A stretch of DNA of 64,000 bases from Candida dubliniensis CD36 (taxonomy: Eukaryota > Ascomycota > Pichiomycetes > Serinales > Debaryomycetaceae), in NCBI RefSeq assembly GCF_000026945.1, contig NC_012862.1, forward strand, positions 1,542,501 through 1,606,500, read 5' to 3'. Positions within the stretch are counted from its first letter, which is position 1, and the number at the start of each line of letters is the position of its first letter. The notes below the pieces were generated by a model. It did not search any database. It was not told the DNA's origin and saw only the letters and a list, made by a program, of their open reading frames with translations. Shown in pieces: positions 39,094 through 48,950 of the stretch. The translations under genes and the position numbers were made by a program.

Positions 39094-40562
39094 GAGGGGA
39101 CTAATTGATATTCAAGTTATCGAAAAAAAAAAAAATAGTTATCTTCTGAATAGGTTATGATTAGTGGAAATTGATTTCTATTTATATTTTATGGCAATTC
39201 AGAATTTAGTTACTTCTAGTTATATTTCTTTGAGGTTTTGTATTCTCTGCAGTTAACAAATGATAGGTCTGTTGACTAAGTTTATGCAAAAAAAAAAAAC
39301 ACACTGTAGGTAATTACAATAAAACTCTCTTCTGACACTAAACCAAAGGCATTAAAATATATCTAATTTTAGTAAAAATTAGTTATTCGTATGTAACTAA
39401 TATGTTCAAAAAAAAAGGGGGATGACTTAATGAAAGAAAATATTCAGATGGTTGGGGATGAAAGCTGGTAAAATGTTACTCAAACCTAAGAAAATCAATG
39501 GAAAATAATAGCAAAAACAGAAAATTCAATCTGTGTTATGTTGGTTGTAACGTTGCTTCGGGTTGGGTTGACAATACAGTGAAGATTCTCAATTAGTAAC
39601 CAATTATAATTTCCGGAAGATTGAGTTATAAACCAAAAAAAAAAATAGAAATCAACAAAAAGAACGAAGAAAAAGAAAGGGTAACAAATGGGAAAAAAAA
39701 GTGTTTATAAATCTTGAGCACAGGATTGGTCATACAGGTTATAAATATATATCTTGTATTTGTTGTGGTTTTAATCTCTATCAACAATTTTCATGTTCTA
39801 AAAAATAAAATAACCCCTTTAGCGAACGAACCTGTGTCAGGGATAAGCACAGCCGCTTAATTATAATTTATCCAGCACCCCAAAAAAAATAAAAACAGTT
39901 TTACTATTCATATGCAAATATTAAAATGGACACAAAACGAGCCTATCTTTATAATATATCATTTCAAAATAACTATGAAAGTCCCCTTAAGTTACTTGGT
40001 ATGAGTGTTAAAAGAGTAACAAATTGATCTTATCATACTAAGAGAAAATCAACCTCGTTGTTGTTAGTTGGTGAACCAGCTTGCTCGCGCAGGACTCTAC
40101 CAACAACAATGCCTGGCAAGAAAAACCAAAATCACACAAGTCAATATGAAACCGTCGATCGTTTGGTGTTGTTTGGTGGAAATGGTTTTGATGCCACAAA
40201 GCTCTTCTAAAAATAAAAAAAAAAAAAGCAAAACCAGAATTCCATTATGTTACAATTATACTGTTCACCAACCAGCAAACAGAATCTCCACATATAAGTG
40301 AAAAACCTATGTAAAATAGGGGTTTTAGCATTTAAGTTGGCTTGCAGCATTATAATGCGGCAACATGCTGCCCACAATTGTTATTCCTGTATGATTATCT
40401 TGAGGCGGTCAACGCAATTTGCATCCAAAAAAACCAAAAGAGGATGCAATAGTGACACAATACCATTGATTTACAAAAAACTCATATATTGGTTAAACAA
40501 ATTGCTCACACCCCATTACACAAAGTTAGATATTGATGACTAGAATTACATCTACACTATGC
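39094..40562. other. Intergenic region between paralog A and MULE copy 2
   Basis: The 1.47 kb hold A-rich tracts and no credible gene. The short plus-strand frames near 40068-40543 have no recognisable motif. They might be chance or decayed sequence. Confidence 0.55.
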
Positions 40563-40571
40563 TAAAGTAAG
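40563..40571. repeat. Target-site duplication, MULE copy 2, left
   Basis: TAAAGTAAG, repeated exactly at 42820-42828. It differs from the copy 1 duplication, as expected for an independent insertion. Confidence 0.9.
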
Positions 40572-40602
40572 GATGCTATCTATTTTGGCGGTGAATTGAC
40601 AG
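40572..40602 (+). repeat. Left terminal inverted repeat, MULE copy 2
   Basis: 31 bases, exact inverted match to 42789-42819 and identical to copy 1. Confidence 0.95.
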
Positions 40603-40988
40603 GAATTTCTTTTTTTTTTAATTACTGCATGCATATTTCTCGTGTGATTTTCAGATTCTCAGTTACTAGTTTAGGAAGAAAATTCAATAAAGAGTCATCT
40701 TTTCTACTGCAAAATATGTATGGAGCCGGTTCGAAATTAGTATTTCTATTACTATAAATAGAAAAAATATGCAATTATCCTCCCCTAAATTTCCTTTTTT
40801 GGATTCTTTATCCCTTGATCTTTGCCTAGGTCGACAACTCTAGGTCGAAGTGGTACTACTTCCTCGCACTAGAGAATTGAACTCGGCCCCATCTCTTCGG
40901 CTTCTCATTTCAAGTCTTAATAATTTATACTCAATAAAACAAACAACTACATATAAAATCAAACTTTATATAAAATAATAAGAACAAT

Positions 40989-41234
40989 TCATTCATTTAA
41001 TCTCCTTCGTTTTTCTGACTTGTTAGTATATGATAAGTTTCTCTTGCCAGAAGATAAATGTTTCAAATCTTTCTTAAGTACAAGGTACGTTATGTAAATA
41101 TCATTGAACTAGCTTTTTTCGTATAGCTTTCGTCTTTTAATATCAGCAATTAATTCGCATAGTTGGGGGAGACCGTTCTCCATATCATCGAGTTTCTCAA
41201 AGTTATCTGCACTTATTCTTGATATATTCAGCAT
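40989..41234 (-). pseudogene. MULE transposase C-terminal remnant, copy 2, with internal stop
   Basis: This corresponds to 11345-11590. Codon 42 at 41109-41111 reads TAG where copy 1 has CAG. The rest of the frame is alignable. The stop truncates the peptide to 41 residues. Confidence 0.6.
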
Positions 41235-41354
41235 ATTCTGACTTGTTGAAGCTGTTGTATTATGACTTGTTGAGGCTGTTGTATTGTCAATTGCTAAAGC
41301 TGTTGTATTGTGATGTGGAGGTGGCAGTGAAGTGAGCAGCTCAATTAAAATAGG

Positions 41355-41934
41355 TTATAAATCTTTCAAAAGATGCATATTTGTTAAGAAAACTTTGGAT
41401 ATCATTTTCAGTATTTCTGGATTGAATAAAATATGCTGCAAGTCTTTTATTATCAGGTCATGAATAGCCTTTTGTCGCTGCTTGTCTTCAAAAACTACAA
41501 TTTGTTTTAATTTCAGAGCCACATTTTGGCAACTTCTGTAAATTGGATCCAACATTGAATTGATTATTTCAACTATTGGAGTTTGTTGTTGTATTGAAAT
41601 CCTCAATTCTTCAACCAATTTTTTTGCTTAATCGACTATTATGGTAGTAGCTATTTGAAAAATCATGGTTATGGTGATAAATCCAATCAACAAACCACTG
41701 TTCCCCTTTATGTTTCTGCTGAACTATGATTTTTGCTGGACAGTTTATTTTTTATGGATTCTTTTCTGTTTCTTTTTTTTTCACAGCAAATACATTGTTG
41801 ATATTGTTTTCATTCGCAGCTTCACTTTGATTTTGTTGATGGTTTAAACTTGTTTGAGTATAGGAATCACCACGGTTGCAGTGGTATTCCTCGTATTCCA
41901 CAGCAGCGTTCTTGTGACCGTGAGAAACCTTAGG
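41355..41934 (-). pseudogene. MULE transposase N-terminal fragment, copy 2, frameshifted
   Basis: This corresponds to 11673-12212. Homopolymer length changes (for example seven T instead of six at the AACCAATTT run, and extra T in two other runs) shift the frame between the zinc-domain part and the helical linker. An 87-codon frame at 41355-41618 preserves VEELRISIQQQTPIVEIINS, which copy 1 has lost. Read across the shifts, the zinc-domain residues (YHCNRGD, INCPAKI, HNHDF) are still visible. Confidence 0.6.
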
Positions 41935-42788
41935 CTACTTTATGTGATATGACACATTAATTATGATCAAATCATTAACTTAAACTCATCTCATTGAATA
42001 CAAAACCTCTATAAATAAGTATATACTTTATAAAAACTCGTTCGTGCCCTTGATATTGAATCATAAATCCAAATTGGCTGGAAAATGTACATCACACTAA
42101 CAATTTATCTATCTGTAATTGTTGAAGTGGAAAACTAGTTTGGATCATACCATAACTTCAAGTAAATGCAAATTAATAGCCCTAAGCCCCTGTCAAATCA
42201 AGTTAAATGATCCACTCAACAGCCCTAATAATAAGATTTCATGGATAATGAACATGCCACTCGCTATTCAATCCTCAACATAAAAACCCACTTTAGCATC
42301 AAGCAATTTGAGCAATAACATCCGACAGAAATTGTCAAATAGAAGTACACCATTCTTGAATTATTATAACTCACCAAATAGCAATTCCAAAAGTTTGACA
42401 CCTACTGGTCAAACAAAAATCAATAACTCATCTATATTAGTTAGTTAGTAAGCACAGTTCTTCAAAAACAAGGGTATTAATCATACATATCATGACTTAA
42501 AGTATCTGTAATCCCAGTAGCAGTAACTATTTGATTGATTTATGATGGAAACTGATGGATTGATGAACGAATGGTGAAAGAAGAAGGAGAAAAAAGTGGT
42601 GGTGAGAGGAAAATAATTGAGGTCACGCCAGCCTGGCATTTATCATCATGAAGAAGAAAAAGGACAGAGCAAGGGATGAAAGATATTTTGGAGGTAAGCA
42701 AAATGTAAACAAAAAAATGTAAACAAAAGGAGTACAACATGCAGAATTCTTATGCTCAAATATGCATGTTATCGCCATTGGCAATTTT

Positions 42789-42819
42789 CTGTCAATTCAC
42801 CGCCAAAATAGATAGCATC
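42789..42819 (-). repeat. Right terminal inverted repeat, MULE copy 2
   Basis: Exact inverted copy of 40572-40602. Confidence 0.95.
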
Positions 42820-42828
42820 TAAAGTAAG
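42820..42828. repeat. Target-site duplication, MULE copy 2, right
   Basis: TAAAGTAAG, identical to 40563-40571. Confidence 0.9.
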
Positions 42829-43306
42829 CGAATGTCTCTAGATATAGAAATGAGAGTTGCCTGCACCCTCTGTGAGTTTTAATTTAACCCTTTATACATT
42901 TGACTATCAGAGATTAAGTCTAGAACCTAAAAATTCGTTTTCAAATAGTTGTGCCCTTGAGAGCCAAACTTTTATGGTGTTGCAACGTCTATACCATGTT
43001 GAAAAAGATCACTAACCAATACATATCATCTAACTTTTTGTCAATGAAATTTCGCAAAATAGTTTTTTTTTTTTTTTTTAGTGCAAGTAACTGTTATGTA
43101 TAATCTATGAAATCGAATTCTATGGACTTTTAGACGACTGTTATACCTACTATTTTTTGGTCAACATTTTTCACCAAAAAATGATTCAAATCTGAATAGT
43201 AAATCCTTCCAATCTACAATAATATGATTGTTATTTTATAATGTTCGTATATTATTCTAATTTGATTCTTCTTGAGCAGCTCAGCTGCAATTTTCAGCAT
43301 CATTTA
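42829..43306. other. Intergenic region between MULE copy 2 and paralog B
   Basis: The 478 bases are AT-rich, with a 17-base T run ending near 43079. I see no gene. Confidence 0.6.
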
Positions 43307-44395
43307 CTAAACTTTGACAGAAACTTTTGAAGTTGATATATCTTTCTTTTTGTAATTATCAGGTTTAGTCACTTTATGAATTGAAGTATTGTTCTTTTTA
43401 TATTTTTTATAAACACCATAGTGGTAATTGTTATTGTGTGATGGGAAAATTGACAAAGACTTTTTAGGGCCATGGTGAACCTGTCGTCCTTCTTGTTGCT
43501 GATTTTGTAATGAACCATTCAAGAATTTATTTTCAGTTGGAAATCGTTCATCAAAATTAAACTTATAATCTCTTAAATCAACTTTTGTACCCATTAATGA
43601 TTGAGAATTTATTGTAACTTTGCCATTGTTTCTATAAACACAAAATCCATTAGTTAAATTAGTATCTTGAAAGATTTCAATGGCATTATCAATTCTAATA
43701 GGTGGTTGGTCCTTCTTTCCTCTATCTAAATTAATCCAACCTGGACTACTTTCCTTGGAATCAATTCCTGCTCCATCATTGCCATTATCATTGATTAATC
43801 TAAATTGATTGAATCTAATGTGTTTCAATAATGCAACGGTTAAAAATCTAAATTGAGGTAATGCAGTAAATGAGGATATAAGATTTTTTTCATCATGATA
43901 CATGGAGAATCCCAGAGTGTCTATCTCTTCTATTTCCAAATGATGCCAATAAATCTTTTGCAACTTCATTGCTGACATTAAATCAGTAATCAATCGTTTA
44001 TATTTGTTATTTACAAACGATTTCAAATATTGTTTCCCTGAAACCATGGTAACATTGGGTAAATAGATATTACTATTATAACTACTCATTATCAAAGAGG
44101 TTCCTGCAGTAATCATTGGTCTAGCCATTTCTCGGATAGCATCTTTTATGAATATAGGAATCTCAAACTTGGATAATTTGTTTTCTAACATTTCGAGATT
44201 GGTGTCAACTCGTTGAGAAGAAATCCGTAATGATTGTTGATTAATCACAACATATATTTCAAAACAGTAATGGAAATAATCAATTATTTGATCAATATCT
44301 AAATCATCACGATTCTGACACGCTCTCACAATTAGTTGATTTATCATATTATCAAACTCAGTAAAATCAACATCATAGTAAATAATTTTCGGCAT
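43307..44395 (-). CDS. Orphan family protein, paralog B
   Basis: This 362-residue protein is a divergent paralog of the 38014-39093 product. It shares DFTEFDN, YVVINQQSLR, IREMARPM, the YHDE...SSF-x-ALP segment and LKHIRFNQ. Compared with paralog A it has an insertion after IREMARPM and a different, very basic Lys/Asn/Tyr-rich tail (VYKKYKKNNTSIHKVTKP). The core is alignable but clearly divergent, while the tails are not alignable. No catalytic motif is visible and the function is unknown. Nuclear or nucleic-acid association is only an inference from the basic tails. Confidence 0.8.
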   Translation of the reverse strand: MPKIIYYDVDFTEFDNMINQLIVRACQNRDDLDIDQIIDYFHYCFEIYVVINQQSLRISSQRVDTNLEMLENKLSKFEIPIFIKDAIREMARPMITAGTSLIMSSYNSNIYLPNVTMVSGKQYLKSFVNNKYKRLITDLMSAMKLQKIYWHHLEIEEIDTLGFSMYHDEKNLISSFTALPQFRFLTVALLKHIRFNQFRLINDNGNDGAGIDSKESSPGWINLDRGKKDQPPIRIDNAIEIFQDTNLTNGFCVYRNNGKVTINSQSLMGTKVDLRDYKFNFDERFPTENKFLNGSLQNQQQEGRQVHHGPKKSLSIFPSHNNNYHYGVYKKYKKNNTSIHKVTKPDNYKKKDISTSKVSVKV

Positions 44396-45077
44396 GGTAG
44401 TATTGAGTAGGGTATAAAATCGGACTAAGAATTAAGAAACGAATGAACAAACAAAAACGTGTTGGAATAAGAAAAACAAAAACGTAATGATTGAATAGAA
44501 GTTGGTTTAAATAAGCAAAGCTTGTCGAAGCTGTTCTTTTGGTAAATCAATTAGAGTATGGAATTTAAAGTCAATCAATAAATATTTGTTGGTGTTTTGT
44601 GTTTTGTGTGTACGTGTCATTTGTGTTGAAACTGAATATTCTCTCGCAGTAGTGAGGGTGGTCGTATAAAATGCCACGCGGGGTTTAATTCCTTTTTTAG
44701 TATTGGTTGGATGGTTTGTACCGCGACTCACTAGGAAAAGCTGGCCCATTTGTTTCACAATTTCTACCCAGAACATTCCCAATTACTGCCACGAATACAA
44801 GCCCAAAAAAAAAAAAAAAATGAAGCATACAAGTCATCGTAACAATTACATAAACAACAAGAGGTGACTACAATGATTATCGACTCGGCCTGTTGATTAT
44901 TGTGAAAGTAATAAATATATTAGTTGTCTATACAGACATGTCGAAAAGTAACTCAACAAATCACAATATCTAAATATGTCCGAAAGTTTTACCCCACCTT
45001 TTTATTATCTTTAAAAAAAATTTCAACTATATTGGCCACATCACAAATTTATCATTAGTATTCATATGATATTACAA
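44396..45077. other. Upstream region of paralog B
   Basis: The 682 bases include an A run at 44804-44820 and AT-rich sequence. A 91-codon minus frame at 44507-44782 lacks a proximal ATG at its first codon and resembles no family I know, so I do not call it. Confidence 0.5.
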
Positions 45078-45983
45078 CTAACGTTGTCCAATACTGTTCC
45101 TATTGCCGCCATTCATTTGTTCCAATAACTCATGATTTAACTCTAATAATCGTTGATTTTCAACTTTTAACTGTTCCAACTTTTTGTCTTTTTTACTTAT
45201 TTCATCTTGTAACATTTGATTCTTATTGTTGACCAGACCAGTTTTGTATTTTTCTAGTAATTCTTGTGAGTCAAAAATAGCGTCGTATTTCCCATCTTTG
45301 ACTTCCTCGTCGTTGTCGTCCCCATGGCCATCTTGTCGTTTGTCATCATCATGGAATTGACTATGACTTGGTATTTTGTATAATTTGTTCAATTGTTTTC
45401 GCAATTTATTTTCTAAATGCTCTTGACTCAATTTAGAAATCAACTCAATATCTTTAAATTCCAAACGATATAATTCATATAACAATGCATCACTTCTATC
45501 TTTAATAATGTTTGCCATCATAAAATTACCCGATCTAGATCCATCCAAAGTATCTGGTCGATTCATAGCAATCGAAAATTGAAAATCAGATTTAAACTTG
45601 TTGAATAATTCCTCAAAATAATCACGTACATAAATCCCATTTAATTCAGGCATAGATTCAAGTTCTTCAACGACTTTGCTCGATGGTTTTTGTCCCGCAA
45701 GTAGTTTTGTACGCTGTAGTATTGAAATGGGCTTTTCGCCTCTCTGTCCTCCTGACGCCGTTGCTAACGACGATGATGCTGCTGATGATGACGATGAAGA
45801 AGAAGATAAGATTTTCGAATATTGTAAATTGGTTAATTCAATGGCGACTATTTCCCATGTATCATCTTTCTCTTGTACTGTTGGTTGTAAATGTGGCAAG
45901 AATTTCAAAACCAATTCTAATAATGGTAATTTGATAATTGATTTGATTTTCTTTTGTTCTTTTTCATAGAATGATTGACCCAT
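45078..45983 (-). CDS. Helical coiled-coil protein of unknown function
   Basis: I do not recognise this 301-residue protein with confidence. The N-terminal 60 residues are helical and basic. A polyserine/alanine linker follows at about 58-73. Next comes a folded segment (GIYVRDYFEELFNKFKSDFQ, then NIIKDRSDALLYELYRLEF) and an acidic linker with HDDDKRQDGHGDDNDEE. The C-terminus is a strong coiled coil (DEISKKDKKLEQLKVENQRL, then LELNHELLEQM). The layout loosely recalls small kinetochore subunits of the MIND complex such as Nnf1, but no motif proves it. The start ATG is at 45981-45983. Confidence 0.7.
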   Translation of the reverse strand: MGQSFYEKEQKKIKSIIKLPLLELVLKFLPHLQPTVQEKDDTWEIVAIELTNLQYSKILSSSSSSSSAASSSLATASGGQRGEKPISILQRTKLLAGQKPSSKVVEELESMPELNGIYVRDYFEELFNKFKSDFQFSIAMNRPDTLDGSRSGNFMMANIIKDRSDALLYELYRLEFKDIELISKLSQEHLENKLRKQLNKLYKIPSHSQFHDDDKRQDGHGDDNDEEVKDGKYDAIFDSQELLEKYKTGLVNNKNQMLQDEISKKDKKLEQLKVENQRLLELNHELLEQMNGGNRNSIGQR

Positions 45984-46379
45984 CTCAGGTTAATATCTCA
46001 AAGTTATTTAAAGATGTCGAGTTGGTAGTATAAAAACAATAAAAAGTGAAAAAAAAAAAGAAAAAAAAAATGAACCAGTTCGTATATTTTCCTGTTTTTT
46101 TTTATACAGATCATTATCGTGGTGATAGATTTTGGTGGCGGCCAGAGAACAAACAAACGAAATTGGGCTGAGTTGGTCAGTCAGTCACAAACCATAATTC
46201 ATTTACTTCTATTTACGTATTTAAAGAAGCTATTCTTTCTTGCATGGGGGATACTATTATTGTAATATCTAGAATACCAATAGTGTTTATAGTATTGTTA
46301 GCATTCAGTATCTAAAGACTAAAACTATTCAATCAAGTGCAACACAACCTGGAAGGAATGTTAAATCTATCTTCTACCC
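45984..46379. other. Intergenic region
   Basis: The 396 bases contain two A runs near 46050-46069, a T run and AT-rich sequence. No gene is seen. Confidence 0.6.
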
Positions 46380-46736
46380 CTATAATCCTTTATCATTCTT
46401 ACTTTGTTTAGCTTTATCCCTTAGTCTATCACGTTGTCCTGATTTTTGTCCTTGTAATTTTTGAAATCGTTCTTCAGCAGCTTTCGCCAGTGCTTCTTTA
46501 GCATTTAATGAAACATTATTATGATCATTCTCATCTTTACTACCTAATGGTCTTGACTCTTTTGTAAATTGAGATTTTTTAGATGTTATTCTAATTGTGG
46601 GCTTAGATCCCGATTTCAGTTTCAAGGTACTTGAAGGAGCAGAACCAGTAGGAGATTTTGAAGAGTTGGTGCCCACTTTTGCAGTAGTAGATTGGATACC
46701 TGTTTTATGTTTGTGCTTGGATGCATGATGACCCAT
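46380..46736 (-). CDS. Small basic protein with predicted N-myristoylation site
   Basis: The 118-residue protein starts MGHHASKHKHK. Gly2 with Ser6 and Lys7 fits the N-myristoyltransferase consensus (MGxxxSK), and the basic stretch that follows would help bind membrane. The middle is Ser/Thr/Lys-rich and disordered. The C-terminus holds a predicted helix, NAKEALAKAAEERFQKLQ, and a charged tail. The layout resembles the uncharacterised baker's-yeast protein YGL108C, also a small MG-start protein with an EALAKAAEER-type helix. That match is from memory. It lies between two unrelated minus-strand genes. Confidence 0.75.
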   Translation of the reverse strand: MGHHASKHKHKTGIQSTTAKVGTNSSKSPTGSAPSSTLKLKSGSKPTIRITSKKSQFTKESRPLGSKDENDHNNVSLNAKEALAKAAEERFQKLQGQKSGQRDRLRDKAKQSKNDKGL

Positions 46737-47087
46737 TGTTGATCAATTGTCTATTCAAGAAAGTAAAGAAAATGCAAGTGTATGGTTATTTATTTATTAT
46801 CACTCAATTTTTCTTTTCTCGTAATTTATCTCTCTCGAAAGTAACTTGAACTTAAACTAACAAAAGGGAAAAAATTCCAGACATCCTAATCAAATATTGA
46901 ATATTTAGTGAATATTTATTCATAAACTTTGAATTATTTGCTATACATAATGATAGTAACAAATAATCTCTATATACATAAACTAATTTTTTTTATTATT
47001 TAGGGGGGGGAAAAAAAAAATCAACTATTACAAAATACAAAACATTTAGGAAAAGGCAGACAAAAAATCTATTCTTTTACTTGTAGT
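46737..47087. other. Intergenic region
   Basis: The 351 bases include an 8-G run followed by an A run near 47004-47020. No gene is seen. Confidence 0.6.
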
Positions 47088-48950
47088 TTATTCAAGTAGT
47101 CTTGGATCAGCATCAGTAACTTGTTTAGTGACTTCACGATAATTGATATTTGGTCTTAAACTGGTAAATTCAGGGACTTCAACTTTTATAGCATCCTCAA
47201 ATTGTGGGTCGTCCTCCAAAGTTATTCTACTAATCAATTTATAAGCATTAGCATCTCTGACCCAGTTTCTTAAAAATTGAGTGGCAGCAAAATTGTTTTG
47301 CATATAATCTTTATATTTGCTCAAAACTGACAAATATAATCCGGTTCTTTGTTTGCTGAATTTCTCAGAAAACATTGTTGTAGCTCTCAATGCTGACCAA
47401 TCGGCATTAGCAATATAAGTATATCCTGCTTCATCCAATTTAGCCAATAAATCATTCCAAAGTTGTAAGATTTCCTCATTGGTGTATTCGATTTGTTTGC
47501 TCTGTTTCAAGATAATACGGTGAGATACAATACTCTTAGTAGCATTCTTTTCTTGGTACAAATTAAGAAGTTTATTGAAAATTTCTTTATCGCCCCATGG
47601 CAAATTCGAAATCAAGGTGTTTAACAATACTTCATTAACCTTGGGGGCACTTTCAATTGCTAAATTCAACAAATCAATAGCTTCTTGTGTTGGTTCAGGA
47701 TACTTTTCGAAGAATGATTTGAAAAATCCAGTGTGCAAAGTTGATTGACTAGAAATTAAATCAAAATCTTGTTCAAGATAATGTTTACTAATACGTCTCC
47801 AAAAGTCAATAACTTGTTCCATTGAGTATCCACCAGCAATACAGTTGCTTAAAAATGAAGTCATATATGGTGCTTTCATAATAACAGAATATGGCAATCC
47901 TTCTTTCTGCAATCCCTTTTCAAAAAATCTTTCAGCTATAGCCAAGTCTTTACTGTGTCCAATAAAGGATAAATGGATTTGAGCCAATGCTCCCAAAACA
48001 GACTTTTCGTTTGGGTTCTTTTCATAAAGGTTCATCAATGATTCCAAAGCATCCAATGCAGTCACATAATCCCCTTCCATAACTGCAACTTGGCCCATTC
48101 TGTCACTCAAGTATGGATGAACTGTTTCACCTTCATTGACACTCATTTGGTAAATTTGTTTAATTTCATCATAATTGAATCTTCGAGTTTCATGACCTAC
48201 TTGGATAACAATCGATAACACTTCATGTGCTAAATATAATTTACCAACACTAGAATTGACCCCGGTTTCCCAAAGGTTGACAATTTCATCATTCAATTTA
48301 AATTGCAACAAAGTACCGAAAACTTTAAATAAAGTTCTTGGGGACAACACGGTATTTAATTCACCAGTGGAAATTATCTCGGTGAGATTCAAAATTGCGC
48401 TTTGCAAAGTCATATCTTCACGGAATGCCGACCTTTGATCTTTATCTCTATTTTTGGACTTGTTTAATCTTGCCCTTCTCAGGTTGATTGTGCCACTATA
48501 AAGATTAGAGGCATAAACAAATAAATACCTCTCATTAAGTTGGCTTCTAAATGCCTCATCTTGTAATAATTGCAGGAATTCATCAATACTGAAACTTGAG
48601 TTGGAATCGTTGTTTCTTTGATTTTTAGCTTTGGGATTAAATTTCAAATGGTATGGATCATGTGATTTAATATTGTATTTAAGTAACTTTTGTTGGTAAA
48701 CATCGGTTTCTGGAATGGATATTTTTGGTTCAGAAGCAGTGGCAGTGGCAACATTTGCAACTCCTGCTTGTGACGAGTTATTTCTCACTTGATAACCTAA
48801 TAAGTTATTATTTTCAAATGGAAAATGTTGAGTAGTTGATGTGAATTTGGATGTTGTTGAAGTTGTTGTGGTAGTAGTAGGAGGTTTAACTTTCAGTATT
48901 AAACTTGGTCTAAACCCTTGTTGGGCACCGCTGGCAATTAATCTAAACAT
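47088..48950 (-). CDS. RMD9: Mitochondrial mRNA-stabilising protein RMD9
   Basis: The 620-residue protein begins MFRLIASGAQQGFRPSLILK, a likely mitochondrial presequence, followed by a Thr/Ser-rich linker. From about residue 120 it is helical throughout, in the order SIDEFLQLLQDEAFRSQLNE, LYLAHEVLSIVIQVGHETRR, YPEPTQEAIDLLNLAIES. These are helix-turn-helix repeats of the PPR/TPR-like type. Rmd9 binds the dodecamer at the 3' end of mitochondrial mRNAs in baker's yeast and protects them, and it supports their delivery to the ribosome. Length and the conserved N-terminal repeat block fit. The stop is at 47088 and there is a single ATG start. Confidence 0.75.
   Translation of the reverse strand: MFRLIASGAQQGFRPSLILKVKPPTTTTTTSTTSKFTSTTQHFPFENNNLLGYQVRNNSSQAGVANVATATASEPKISIPETDVYQQKLLKYNIKSHDPYHLKFNPKAKNQRNNDSNSSFSIDEFLQLLQDEAFRSQLNERYLFVYASNLYSGTINLRRARLNKSKNRDKDQRSAFREDMTLQSAILNLTEIISTGELNTVLSPRTLFKVFGTLLQFKLNDEIVNLWETGVNSSVGKLYLAHEVLSIVIQVGHETRRFNYDEIKQIYQMSVNEGETVHPYLSDRMGQVAVMEGDYVTALDALESLMNLYEKNPNEKSVLGALAQIHLSFIGHSKDLAIAERFFEKGLQKEGLPYSVIMKAPYMTSFLSNCIAGGYSMEQVIDFWRRISKHYLEQDFDLISSQSTLHTGFFKSFFEKYPEPTQEAIDLLNLAIESAPKVNEVLLNTLISNLPWGDKEIFNKLLNLYQEKNATKSIVSHRIILKQSKQIEYTNEEILQLWNDLLAKLDEAGYTYIANADWSALRATTMFSEKFSKQRTGLYLSVLSKYKDYMQNNFAATQFLRNWVRDANAYKLISRITLEDDPQFEDAIKVEVPEFTSLRPNINYREVTKQVTDADPRLLE

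Larger units (their letters stand above)
40572..42819 (-). mobile_element. Mutator-like element (MULE), non-autonomous, copy 2
   Basis: The element is 2,248 bp long, with the same 31-bp perfect inverted termini as copy 1 and a perfect 9-bp target duplication. By eye it is nearly identical to copy 1 outside a few indels. It has about 27 extra bases from a short tandem duplication near 41250-41280, and it keeps 51 bases that copy 1 lacks near 41560-41615. The transposase remnants are more damaged than in copy 1, with a stop and several homopolymer frameshifts. It must have been mobilised by a transposase supplied elsewhere, or it decayed after insertion. Confidence 0.85.

Noticed and set aside
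38014..44395. Possibility that the orphan paralogs are retrotransposon Gag or cargo of the MULE.
   Set aside because: They lie outside the element boundaries set by the TIRs and duplications, and no zinc knuckle, protease or LTR is visible.
44507..44782. 91-codon minus-strand ORF upstream of paralog B.
   Set aside because: The listed start is a TTG, no motif is visible and it overlaps promoter-like DNA.
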